Assembly (NCBI GenBank): GCA_005885565.1
Contig: VAXK01000041.1
Span: 1 to 5,867, forward strand
Source of the DNA: Actinomycetota bacterium
Lineage (GTDB): Bacteria > Actinomycetota > Thermoleophilia > Gaiellales > Gaiellaceae
DNA: 5,867 nucleotides
Reading direction: 5' to 3'
Position numbers and translations under genes: made by a program. This document shows, piece after piece, positions 1-4,555 of the stretch (the first letter of the stretch is position 1; every line of letters begins with the position of its first letter). The notes beneath the pieces were generated by a model. That model was not told where the DNA came from and searched no databases. It worked only from the letters and a program-made list of their open reading frames with translations.

Positions 1-935
1 TGCTGCACGGCGACGTCCGTGACCTGGTTCGCGAACCCGCACGAGACGGTGGTCGTGTCACCGGCGCAGGAGCCGGTCGGCAGGTTGACGTTCGCGTAGC
101 CGAGGCCGTCGTCGGTCGAGCGGTAGAGGCCCTTACTGGTCGCGACGTAGTTGACGTTCGGGTTCGTCGGGTCGACCGTCACCTTGTAGGTCGTCAGCTC
201 GTCCGGGACGCCGGTCGCCTTCGTCCAGCTGCGGCCGTCGTTCCGGCTCGTGTAGACGCCGAGGCCGGACGGCGTGACGACGCCGCCGACGGCGTTGTCG
301 CCCGTCCCAACCACGATCGTGCCGCCGTTGGCGGTCGAGTACGCGACGCCGCCCATGGACTGCGACGGCAGGCCGTCGCCGATCTGGCGCCAGCCCGAGC
401 CGCCGGCCGTCGACTCCCAGAGCCCTCCGGTCGCGGGCGCGGCGAAGACGTGGCTCGGATTCCCCGGATCGCTCGCGAAAGCCGTGATCCGTCCGGACAG
501 GCCCTTCCAACCGAGCATGCTCGGCCCGGCCGTCACGACCGGGTCGCTCCCGGCGTAGTCCGGCGAGTCGGCGTGAAGCGGCGTCTGGCCGACCGGCTGC
601 CAGGCGGTGCCGGTCTTCGGCTTCTTGCTCCGCTGCGCGAGGGCGTTCGCGGCCGCGCCGGGCGCGACGGTGTCGAACGGCATCGTCTGCCGCGCGGTCC
701 GCTCGCCCGCGGCGAGCACCGACTCGATCGGGCCCTCGGGCTTGTTCAGCGGCAGGCAGCCGCCCTTGGCGTCGGCGTCCTTCTCGGAGGCGGAGCCGGC
801 GGGACACGAGGAAGCCTGGAGGATGCGCTTCGCGGCCGCGACGTGGTGGGGGGAGGACGCGCGGGCGAAGCTGAGCGCGACAGCGGCCGCCGCGAGCGTG
901 GCCACTGCCAACCAGACCAGCGTACGTCGCTGCAT
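1..935 (-). CDS. Secreted BNR/Asp-box beta-propeller protein (sialidase/VPS10-like), C-terminus outside window
   Basis: The frame is open from an ATG at 935-933 to the left edge, giving 311 complete codons and no stop. AAGGAG (940-945) lies 4 bases before the ATG. Residues 1-26 look like a signal peptide: MQRR followed by an Ala/Val/Leu-rich stretch (LVWLAVATLAAAAVALSF). Residues 27-110 form a low-complexity Ala/Lys linker with two cysteines (C44, C60). From about residue 112 propeller repeats begin. SxNDGRSW (230-237) and STDDG (273-277) are Asp-box-like, and DPGNPSHVFAA (156-166) and DPTNPNVNYVATSKGLY (255-271) are the strands typical of BNR/VPS10-type repeats. Such exported propellers bind or cleave extracellular polymers; without the C-terminus no catalytic assignment is possible. 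Its own promoter candidate lies at 977-1004. The fold call is firm; enzymatic activity is unknown, and 'sialidase' should be read only as a fold label. Confidence 0.85.
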   Translation of the reverse strand, partial: MQRRTLVWLAVATLAAAAVALSFARASSPHHVAAAKRILQASSCPAGSASEKDADAKGGCLPLNKPEGPIESVLAAGERTARQTMPFDTVAPGAAANALAQRSKKPKTGTAWQPVGQTPLHADSPDYAGSDPVVTAGPSMLGWKGLSGRITAFASDPGNPSHVFAAPATGGLWESTAGGSGWRQIGDGLPSQSMGGVAYSTANGGTIVVGTGDNAVGGVVTPSGLGVYTSRNDGRSWTKATGVPDELTTYKVTVDPTNPNVNYVATSKGLYRSTDDGLGYANVNLPTGSCAGDTTTVSCGFANQVTDVAVQ

Positions 936-976
936 GTGACTCCTTGGGCGAGAGGTTCGCGAATTAGGGGGACGCG

Positions 977-1004
977 ATACTAGCGCCTATTTCCGCAGAT
1001 GCAA
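977..1004 (-). promoter_or_regulatory. Candidate sigma-70-type promoter of the BNR-propeller gene
   Basis: Read on the minus strand, TTGCAT (1004-999) and TAGTAT (982-977) are separated by 16 bases. The predicted transcript start would be near 970, leaving a leader of about 35 bases that contains the AAGGAG ribosome binding site. The -10 matches consensus at 4 of 6 positions and the -35 at 3 of 6. A weaker alternative lies upstream: TTGATT (1069-1064) and CATAGT, 18 bases apart. Not tested; based only on motif and spacing. Confidence 0.4.
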
Positions 1005-1022
1005 GTCGATAAACGCGGAAAT
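989..1022. repeat. 8-bp perfect inverted repeat over the BNR-gene promoter
   Basis: ATTTCCGC (989-996) and GCGGAAAT (1015-1022) are exact reverse complements with an 18-base spacer. The left arm falls between the candidate -10 and -35 boxes, and the right arm lies just upstream of the -35. The arms are AT-richer than the surrounding genes. This fits a two-site operator or a cruciform. A transcribed hairpin is less likely, because most of it lies upstream of the inferred transcript start. Confidence 0.5.
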
Positions 1023-1053
1023 TTCGACCGAAGGATTCCACTATGAATTTCGA

Positions 1054-1069
1054 TTGATTTGTCAATCAA
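1054..1069. promoter_or_regulatory. Palindrome TTGATT-N4-AATCAA, candidate operator
   Basis: TTGATT (1054-1059) and AATCAA (1064-1069) are a perfect inverted repeat around a 4-base centre. A second register, GATTGA (1052-1057) and TCAATC (1062-1067), overlaps it. The site sits between the putative terminator of the TetR gene and the promoter region of the BNR gene. Its size and symmetry resemble TetR-family operators, but the match to this particular regulator is inference. An 8-base direct repeat, AATTTCGA, occurs nearby at 1020-1027 and 1046-1053. Confidence 0.4.
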
Positions 1070-1074
1070 GGCAT

Positions 1075-1099
1075 GAAGAAGCAGGTTTCGGCGGAAACC
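1075..1099 (-). terminator. Putative intrinsic terminator of the TetR gene
   Basis: On the minus strand GGTTTC (1099-1094), loop CGCC, and GAAACC (1089-1084) form a perfect 6-bp stem with a 4-base loop. TGCTTCTTC (1083-1075), a moderately T-rich tract, follows. It begins 13 bases after the TetR stop codon, the expected place. The stem is short and the T-tract interrupted, so efficiency is uncertain. If it works, it separates the TetR transcript from the downstream BNR gene. Confidence 0.5.
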
Positions 1100-1112
1100 G
1101 CGGTAGGTTCGA

Positions 1113-1685
1113 TCAGGCTAGGCCGTTGGCGAAGGTCGCCGCGACGGCCCGCTCGGCGGCCGCGACGTCTTCGTCCGAGTCGGGCAGCTGACCCATGACC
1201 CAGCCGGTGAGGATCTCCTCGAGCGCGCCGTAGACCATCGTGGCCGCGAGCCGCGAGTCGAGGTCGGCGCGGAAGCTGCCTTCGGCCTTGCCGCGCTCGA
1301 TGATCCGCGCGAGCGCCGCGAAGGCGAGCGAGATCTCGCCGATCTCGTTCTGGAGCTGGGGCGAGCGCGTGACCTCGCGCACGAGCACCCGCACGAGGTC
1401 GGGGTCGTTGCGCCAGGTGCGGAGGACGATCGCCGCCACCTTCCGCACCTGCTCCGGGGCCGGCTCGCCGAGCTCCTCGACGGCCTGGATCGCGTCCAGC
1501 ATCGCCTGCCAGGTCTCGCGGAAGACCGTCTCGAGCACGGCCTCCTTCGACCCGAAGTAGTGGTAGACGAGCCCGTACGCGACACCGGCATCCTCGGCGA
1601 TGTCGCTGACGCGGCAGGCGTGGTAACCCTTTCGCGCGAAGGCGCGCACGGCGGCGCTGCGGATGAGCGCCCGCTTGTCCTCCAC
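1113..1685 (-). CDS. TetR/AcrR-family transcriptional regulator (FadR-like C-terminal domain)
   Basis: A 190-aa protein, the usual length for the family. Residues 1-50 form the TetR_N DNA-binding domain: IRSAAVRAFARKGYHACRV, then the helix-turn-helix DIAEDAGVAYGLVYHYFGSK (about 28-47), which matches the family signature closely. The remainder is a helical ligand-binding and dimerisation domain. Its segments RNDPDLVRVLVREVTRSPQL and LDSRLAATMVYGALEEILTGW resemble FadR-type TetR proteins that sense long-chain acyl-CoA, so a lipid-like ligand is a reasonable guess but not shown. The GTG at 1685-1683 is chosen because GGAG (1691-1694) lies 5 bases upstream and the protein then starts at the usual place. 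A longer GTG start at 1745 adds 20 unconserved residues without an RBS. TAGACT (1720-1715) could serve as its -10. The gene is divergent from the 76-aa secreted protein gene and upstream of the BNR gene on the same strand; both are possible targets. Confidence 0.93.
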   Translation of the reverse strand: MEDKRALIRSAAVRAFARKGYHACRVSDIAEDAGVAYGLVYHYFGSKEAVLETVFRETWQAMLDAIQAVEELGEPAPEQVRKVAAIVLRTWRNDPDLVRVLVREVTRSPQLQNEIGEISLAFAALARIIERGKAEGSFRADLDSRLAATMVYGALEEILTGWVMGQLPDSDEDVAAAERAVAATFANGLA

Positions 1686-1776
1686 CGCAGCTCCACGTTC
1701 CGGCAACCTCTGGGAGTCTAATCGGCGTGCGATGCGGCACCACACGTAAAACCGGCTGCCGCCGATCTCCGTAGGA

Positions 1777-1802
1777 CCTTTTTCGTAACCCTACGAAGGG
1801 GG
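1777..1802 (+). promoter_or_regulatory. Hairpin overlapping the ribosome binding site of the 76-aa gene
   Basis: TTCGTA (1782-1787) and TACGAA (1792-1797) are perfect complements around the loop ACCC. As RNA the stem extends through three U-G pairs and two C-G pairs (CCUUU at 1777-1781 against GGGGG at 1798-1802). This would pair the 5' half of the purine-rich ribosome binding site GGGGGGAGG (1798-1806), which lies 4 bases before the ATG. An overlapping alternative is CGTAGG (1770-1775) with CCTACG (1790-1795), also 6 bp. It could modulate translation, or be an operator between the divergent genes. Confidence 0.4.
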
Positions 1803-1810
1803 GAGGTGCC

Positions 1811-2041
1811 ATGAAGCGCATGCTCACGGCCCTTGCGTGTGCTGTCGCGCTCTCTGTGGCAGCGCCGGTCTTCGCAGCCTCGAATCCTTCCGGGACCGGG
1901 CCGCCGAGCCAGTCCTGTGAGGAGCAGCCGAGCTCGCCGCCGGGCTTCAACACGGCCGGGTTCGCGAACGCGCAGAGCCACTACAACCCGGGCTCGCAGT
2001 ACGACGTGGCCTGCTACCAGGTCTCGCAGCCCCACCACTAG
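1811..2041 (+). CDS. Small secreted two-cysteine protein, function unknown
   Basis: A 76-aa protein starting at ATG 1811 after a strong ribosome binding site (GGGGGGAGG, 1798-1806). Residues 1-22 are a typical Sec signal peptide: MKR, a hydrophobic core, and the cleavage motif VFA before AS. The mature part of about 54 residues is rich in Pro, Ser, Gly, Asn and Gln. It contains NPSGTGPPSQSC, SSPPGFNTAGFANAQSHY and SQYDVACYQVS. The only two mature cysteines, C36 and C68, could form one disulfide. I have the impression of similar short exported proteins (NPSGTG...C...GF...YDVAC) in high-GC actinobacteria, all without assigned function, but could not check it. It forms its own unit: a TetR gene diverges upstream and a strong hairpin follows the stop. 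The reading frame is convincing; the role is unknown. Confidence 0.85.
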   Translation: MKRMLTALACAVALSVAAPVFAASNPSGTGPPSQSCEEQPSSPPGFNTAGFANAQSHYNPGSQYDVACYQVSQPHH

Positions 2042-2059
2042 GACGGGGTCGAGAGGAAG

Positions 2060-2092
2060 CCGAGGCCTCGCCGCCGTCCGGCGGGGTCTCGG
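2060..2092 (+). terminator. Long GC-rich hairpin, probable terminator of the 76-aa gene
   Basis: The arms at 2060-2073 and 2079-2092 form a 14-bp stem including two G-U wobbles, closed by the 5-base loop CCGTC. It begins 18 bases after the TAG stop. Only TTC follows on the 3' side, so it lacks the U-tract of a classic intrinsic terminator. In high-GC actinobacteria such U-poor hairpins are common after genes. It could equally be a 3'-end stabilising structure. Confidence 0.6.
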
Positions 2093-2102
2093 TTCAAGAG
2101 CG

Positions 2103-2108
2103 CATACT
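2103..2108 (+). promoter_or_regulatory. Candidate -10 box (CATACT) for a leaderless transcript of the 65-aa gene
   Basis: CATACT matches the TATAAT consensus at 4 of 6 positions and ends 6 bases before the ATG at 2115. A transcript initiating at that A would have no 5' leader. This would explain why the only Shine-Dalgarno-like sequence, GAGGAG (2109-2114), abuts the ATG with zero spacing and would be unusable in normal geometry. No clear -35 is visible. Motif-based only. Confidence 0.3.
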
Positions 2109-2114
2109 GAGGAG

Positions 2115-2312
2115 ATGCTTCGGCGTCTCCGAGGGTGGCTGCGGATCGGCTCGCTCGACCGAGCCGAGCTTGCAACCGAGGAACGGCAGCCGGTCGAGAA
2201 CCTCGACGCGACGGCGGCGGCGATCAAGCACCAGGGCGACCTGTTCGGGCCGGTGAGCGGCTACCCGCCTGGATACGTCAAGGGCTACGACGAAGGCCGT
2301 CCCCGCCATTAG
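2115..2312 (+). CDS. Small uncharacterised protein with charged N-terminus and aromatic/Gly C-terminal tail
   Basis: A 65-aa frame from ATG 2115 to a stop at 2310-2312. The N-terminus (MLRRLRGWLRIGSLDRAEL) is a basic, possibly amphipathic helix. The centre (ENLDATAAAIKHQGDLF) looks helical, and the C-terminus (SGYPPGYVKGYDEGRPRH) is Gly/Pro/Tyr-rich and charged. The organised ending, codon usage like the neighbouring genes, and the lack of a better frame on either strand argue that it is real. No signal peptide, membrane segment or known domain is recognised. It lies between a terminator hairpin and a tRNA, so it is probably transcribed alone. The start is uncertain: the purine-rich GAGGAG touches the ATG, and the frame stays open upstream without a better start codon. 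I do not recognise its function. Confidence 0.6.
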   Translation: MLRRLRGWLRIGSLDRAELATEERQPVENLDATAAAIKHQGDLFGPVSGYPPGYVKGYDEGRPRH

Positions 2313-2319
2313 CCGACGC

Positions 2320-2325
2320 TACGAT
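2320..2325 (+). promoter_or_regulatory. Candidate -10 box (TACGAT) of the tRNA-Cys gene
   Basis: TACGAT fits the TAnnnT core and ends 11 bases before the mature 5' end of the tRNA, so initiation would fall about 4-6 bases upstream of it, leaving a short 5' leader for RNase P. No obvious -35 is present. The box overlaps only the spacer after the 65-aa gene's stop. Confidence 0.35.
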
Positions 2326-2336
2326 GGCCGGCGCGC

Positions 2337-2407
2337 GGCGCCGTGGCCGAGAGGTTAGGCAGAGGCCTGCAAAGCCTCGTACAGCGGTTCGAATCCGCTC
2401 GGCGCCT
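2337..2407 (+). tRNA. tRNA-Cys (anticodon GCA)
   Basis: A complete 71-nt cloverleaf can be folded by eye. The acceptor stem GGCGCCG (2337-2343) pairs perfectly with CGGCGCC (2400-2406). The D stem is GCC/GGC. The anticodon stem GAGGC/GCCTC surrounds the loop CTGCAAA with anticodon GCA at 2369-2371. The variable region is GTAC, and the T stem AGCGG/CCGCT encloses TTCGAAT. The discriminator base is T (2407), the U73 expected for cysteinyl-tRNA. CCA is not encoded, since TATT follows. It stands alone with no other tRNA in view. Confidence 0.97.
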
Positions 2408-2478
2408 ATTGGCGGCGGCCGTTCCGGCGTAGGCTCTGACGAGTACGACGTCCGAAGGCTTTGATCGTCACCTACGCC

Positions 2479-3042
2479 ATGCGTGCTTGGCTTGTCGGCC
2501 TGCTCGCCCTCATCGGTGGAGCGGCCGGAGCCGGTGGGGTCGACCCGTCGTTTGCGCCAGGGGCCGTGATTCCGCAACAGCTGCTCGCGGTCGCGGACCT
2601 CAACGGCGACGGCAAGCCCGACCTGGCCGTCGCGAGCGCCTCGAACGACGTCAGGGTGCTGCTCGGCAACGGCGCCGGTGTCTTCCGCGCTGCGCGCGGC
2701 GCGGTCAGCGTCGACGGCGGCGCCCACTCCGGCGTGAGCGCGGACTTCGACGGCGACGGGCGGCCCGATCTCGCCGTCGCCACCTCGCGGACGATCACCG
2801 TGCTGCTCGGCGACGGCGCGAGCGGCTTCCACCTCGCTCCCGGCTCTCCCATTGCGGCGAGTGGGACCGAGCTCGCCGCCGCCGACCTGAACGGAGACGG
2901 CAAGACCGACCTCGTCCTGCCGACGCGCGCGAACGGCCGGAACACGCTCACGATCCTGCTCGGCGACGGCTCGGGCCGCTTCGCGCCGACTCCCGGCTCT
3001 CCGCTCGAGGTGCCCGGCCGTGACGGCTGGAGCTCTGTCGCA
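2479..3042 (+). CDS. 5' fragment of FG-GAP protein: signal peptide and repeats 1-3
   Basis: The N-terminus MRAWLVGLLALIGGAAGAGG is a signal peptide. The mature chain then has repeats with DLNGDGKPDLAVA (from 2596), DFDGDGRPDLAVA (2743) and DLNGDGKTDLVL (2884), each followed by an LLGDG/LLGNG strand. The start is ambiguous. ATG 2479 gives the more standard signal peptide but has no ribosome binding site. TTG 2461, six codons upstream, has GAAGG (2454-2458) only 2 bases away. Family similarity ends at about 3042 (GWSSVA). The frame itself stays open to 3729, but that translation is Arg-rich out-of-frame product, so I end the meaningful part here. A weak promoter (TTGGCG 2409-2414, TAGGCT 2430-2435) may overlap the tRNA 3' end. 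Confidence 0.7.
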
Positions 3043-4555
3043 CACCGAGTCGAAGCAGATCTCGATCCTGCTCGGCGACGGCGCGGGCGGATTTCGCGCG
3101 GCCGCGACGGCTCGGGTCGGGACGGGACCGCGCGCGCTCGTCGCGGCCGACTTCAACGGCGACCGGAACCTCGACCTCGCCGTCGCCAGCACGTACGCAG
3201 GCACGGTCACCATCCTGCTCGGCGACGGCGCGGGCAGCTTTCGAGCGGCCCCGGGCCGGCCGATCGCAAGCGGGGCATCCGCGATCGCGTTGGCCGACTT
3301 CAACCGGGACGGCCGCACCGATCTCGCCGTTGCGACCGTCTCCGGCGTGGTGGTTCTCCTCGGCGAGGGCGCAGGTCGTTTCCGTGCGGTCGCGGCTTCG
3401 TCCTTCGGGGCGTACGCGGACACCATCGTCCCTGCGGATCTCGACGGCGACGGCAGGCCCGACATCGTCGCGGCGGAGAACGGAAGTCTCACGATCCTGT
3501 GGCAGACGAAGCCCACGCCGGCCGTCGTGCAAGGCCGCGCTCTTCGGGGTCGACCGGACACGGTGCTCTCGACCCGCTGGCCGATCACCGACTTGGCGGC
3601 CGACGGCAAGCGGGCCGCGGTCGCGGTGAGCAAGAGCAAGAACTCCTGCCCCGGAGTCGGCGAGCAGTCGGGCAAGGTCGTCGCCTGGACGGCGCCGGGC
3701 CGCACGTCGAGGACCTTCAGGACAGGTGAGGGCGAGTGCGCCTACCAGCTGGCGCTGGGCGACGGCCGGGTCGCGTGGATCTTCGGGGACTGCGGCAACT
3801 CGTGCAGCGACTTCGTCGCGGCGGCGAAGCTCTCGGGCGGCCGCGTGAAGGAGATCGAAGAGGCGGACAACGGCGAGGGCGCCTCGGGCGATCCCACCGG
3901 CAGCTACGTCGACCAGCTCTTAGGCGCCGGTCGGCTCCTCGGCTACAACAGCTGGAAGGTGGTGTGCACGCACAAGAATCCCCAGTACGACTACTGCGAC
4001 CGGTGGGGTCAACGCAACGATCAGCTCGTGCGCGTCGTCCGCGGCCGCCGCGTCGTCGTGAAGCGCGGCGCCGGCTCCCACCCGCTGAGCGCCGTCGGCG
4101 GCGGGAGGATGGCCGTCGAGTCGGCAGGCGCGGTCACCGTCCTCGCCGCAGGCGGCTCCCGCGTCGCGTCGGTCGCCGCCGTCGCCGGGAACCCGCCCCG
4201 TGCGATCGCGCTCTCCAAGACGCACCTCGCCGTCGAGCGGACGTTCACGCTCGACCTCTACAACCCGGCCACCGGGGCCAAGACGAGGTCGCTGCCGCTC
4301 GGGGCTGCGGCTGCTCTCCAGCTCGAGGGCGTCAGCGCGAAGCTCGCGCTCCTGCAAGGCCCGCGACGGCTGGTGCTCGTTCGCTCGAGCGACGGCAAGC
4401 TGATCTCGATCCCGCTGCGGCCGCGCGCCGCAGCGAGCCTCGTCGACGCCGGTCTGACCTCGGCGGGGCTCTTCTACGCCTACAACGCGGCCGGCACCTC
4501 GTCCAAGGGCCGCGTCGTCTTCGAGCCGACCGCGAAGCTGCTCGGGCGCTTCTAG
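3020..4555 (+). CDS. 3' fragment of FG-GAP protein: repeats 4(end)-7 and C-terminal propeller-like domain
   Basis: Read from the first in-frame GTG (3020) this is 511 residues, but authentic similarity starts near 3035 (LSHTESKQISILLGDG). No ribosome binding site or signal peptide supports independent translation. Repeats 5 to 7 have DFNGDRNLDLAVA (3149), DFNRDGRTDLAVA (3296) and DLDGDGRPDIVAA (3437). Loop 5 lacks the second Gly of NGDG, and loop 6 has Arg for the first Gly. After a linker (QTKPTPAVVQG) the region from about 3540 to the end is a different domain, with repeated short strands such as ITDLAADGKRAAVAV, LALGDGRVAWIF, ALSKTHLAVER and VSAKLALLQGPRRLVLV. It looks like a second WD40/PQQ-like propeller and has six cysteines in its first third, consistent with disulfides outside the cell. 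The stop overlaps that of the convergent DUF899 gene. Confidence 0.82.
   Translation: MTAGALSHTESKQISILLGDGAGGFRAAATARVGTGPRALVAADFNGDRNLDLAVASTYAGTVTILLGDGAGSFRAAPGRPIASGASAIALADFNRDGRTDLAVATVSGVVVLLGEGAGRFRAVAASSFGAYADTIVPADLDGDGRPDIVAAENGSLTILWQTKPTPAVVQGRALRGRPDTVLSTRWPITDLAADGKRAAVAVSKSKNSCPGVGEQSGKVVAWTAPGRTSRTFRTGEGECAYQLALGDGRVAWIFGDCGNSCSDFVAAAKLSGGRVKEIEEADNGEGASGDPTGSYVDQLLGAGRLLGYNSWKVVCTHKNPQYDYCDRWGQRNDQLVRVVRGRRVVVKRGAGSHPLSAVGGGRMAVESAGAVTVLAAGGSRVASVAAVAGNPPRAIALSKTHLAVERTFTLDLYNPATGAKTRSLPLGAAAALQLEGVSAKLALLQGPRRLVLVRSSDGKLISIPLRPRAAASLVDAGLTSAGLFYAYNAAGTSSKGRVVFEPTAKLLGRF

Larger units (their letters stand above)
2479..4555 (+). pseudogene. Secreted FG-GAP/VCBS seven-repeat propeller plus second propeller-like domain, split by a frameshift
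   Basis: Two reading frames together encode one protein of about 690 residues. The first (from 2479) carries a signal peptide and FG-GAP repeats 1 to 3 plus the start of repeat 4. The second (to 4555) carries the end of repeat 4, repeats 5 to 7 and a C-terminal domain. Calcium-loop motifs of the type DxNGDGxxDLAV begin at 2596, 2743, 2884, 3149, 3296 and 3437; the one expected near 3040 is absent. LLGDG strands recur every 47 to 51 residues except across the break, where about 38 remain. The loss of about 12-13 residues together with a shift of reading frame fits a deletion of 3n+2 bases (for example 38) at 3034-3042. The rest shows no decay: no other stops or shifts. Hence either a recent mutation or an assembly/sequencing error in a repetitive region. 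Proteins of this kind are exported and usually mediate ligand or surface binding. Confidence 0.75.

Noticed and set aside
133..807. Minus-strand open frame of 224 codons inside the BNR gene
   Set aside because: It lies in a different register from the signal-peptide and BNR-repeat frame that is open from 935 to the window edge; Arg/Asp-rich shadow.
1686..1745. Longer TetR protein from the GTG at 1745
   Set aside because: The extra 20 residues have no family similarity and no ribosome binding site, unlike the GTG at 1685.
1811..1842. Lipoprotein signal (LAC at residues 8-10) in the 76-aa protein
   Set aside because: The cysteine comes too early, in the hydrophobic core, and the residue at -3 is not Leu; the VFA-AS site fits signal peptidase I.
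2337..2410. tRNA-Cys as an integration site of a mobile element
   Set aside because: No partial copy of the tRNA 3' end, integrase gene or composition change is visible in the window.
3028..3045. Programmed ribosomal frameshifting as explanation for the split FG-GAP gene
   Set aside because: No slippery heptamer or following stem is evident, and the repeat is also physically shortened, which recoding would not explain.
2590..3500. CRISPR-like or satellite repeat array
   Set aside because: The periodicity of about 140-155 bases is protein-level FG-GAP repetition; the DNA copies diverge and there are no constant repeats with unique spacers.
2278..3705. Long open frame on the minus strand (about 475 codons) opposite the FG-GAP repeats
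   Set aside because: It is the antisense of a codon-periodic, GC-rich repeat region; the translation is Arg/Ala/Pro-rich with no domain, while the plus strand carries clear FG-GAP repeats.
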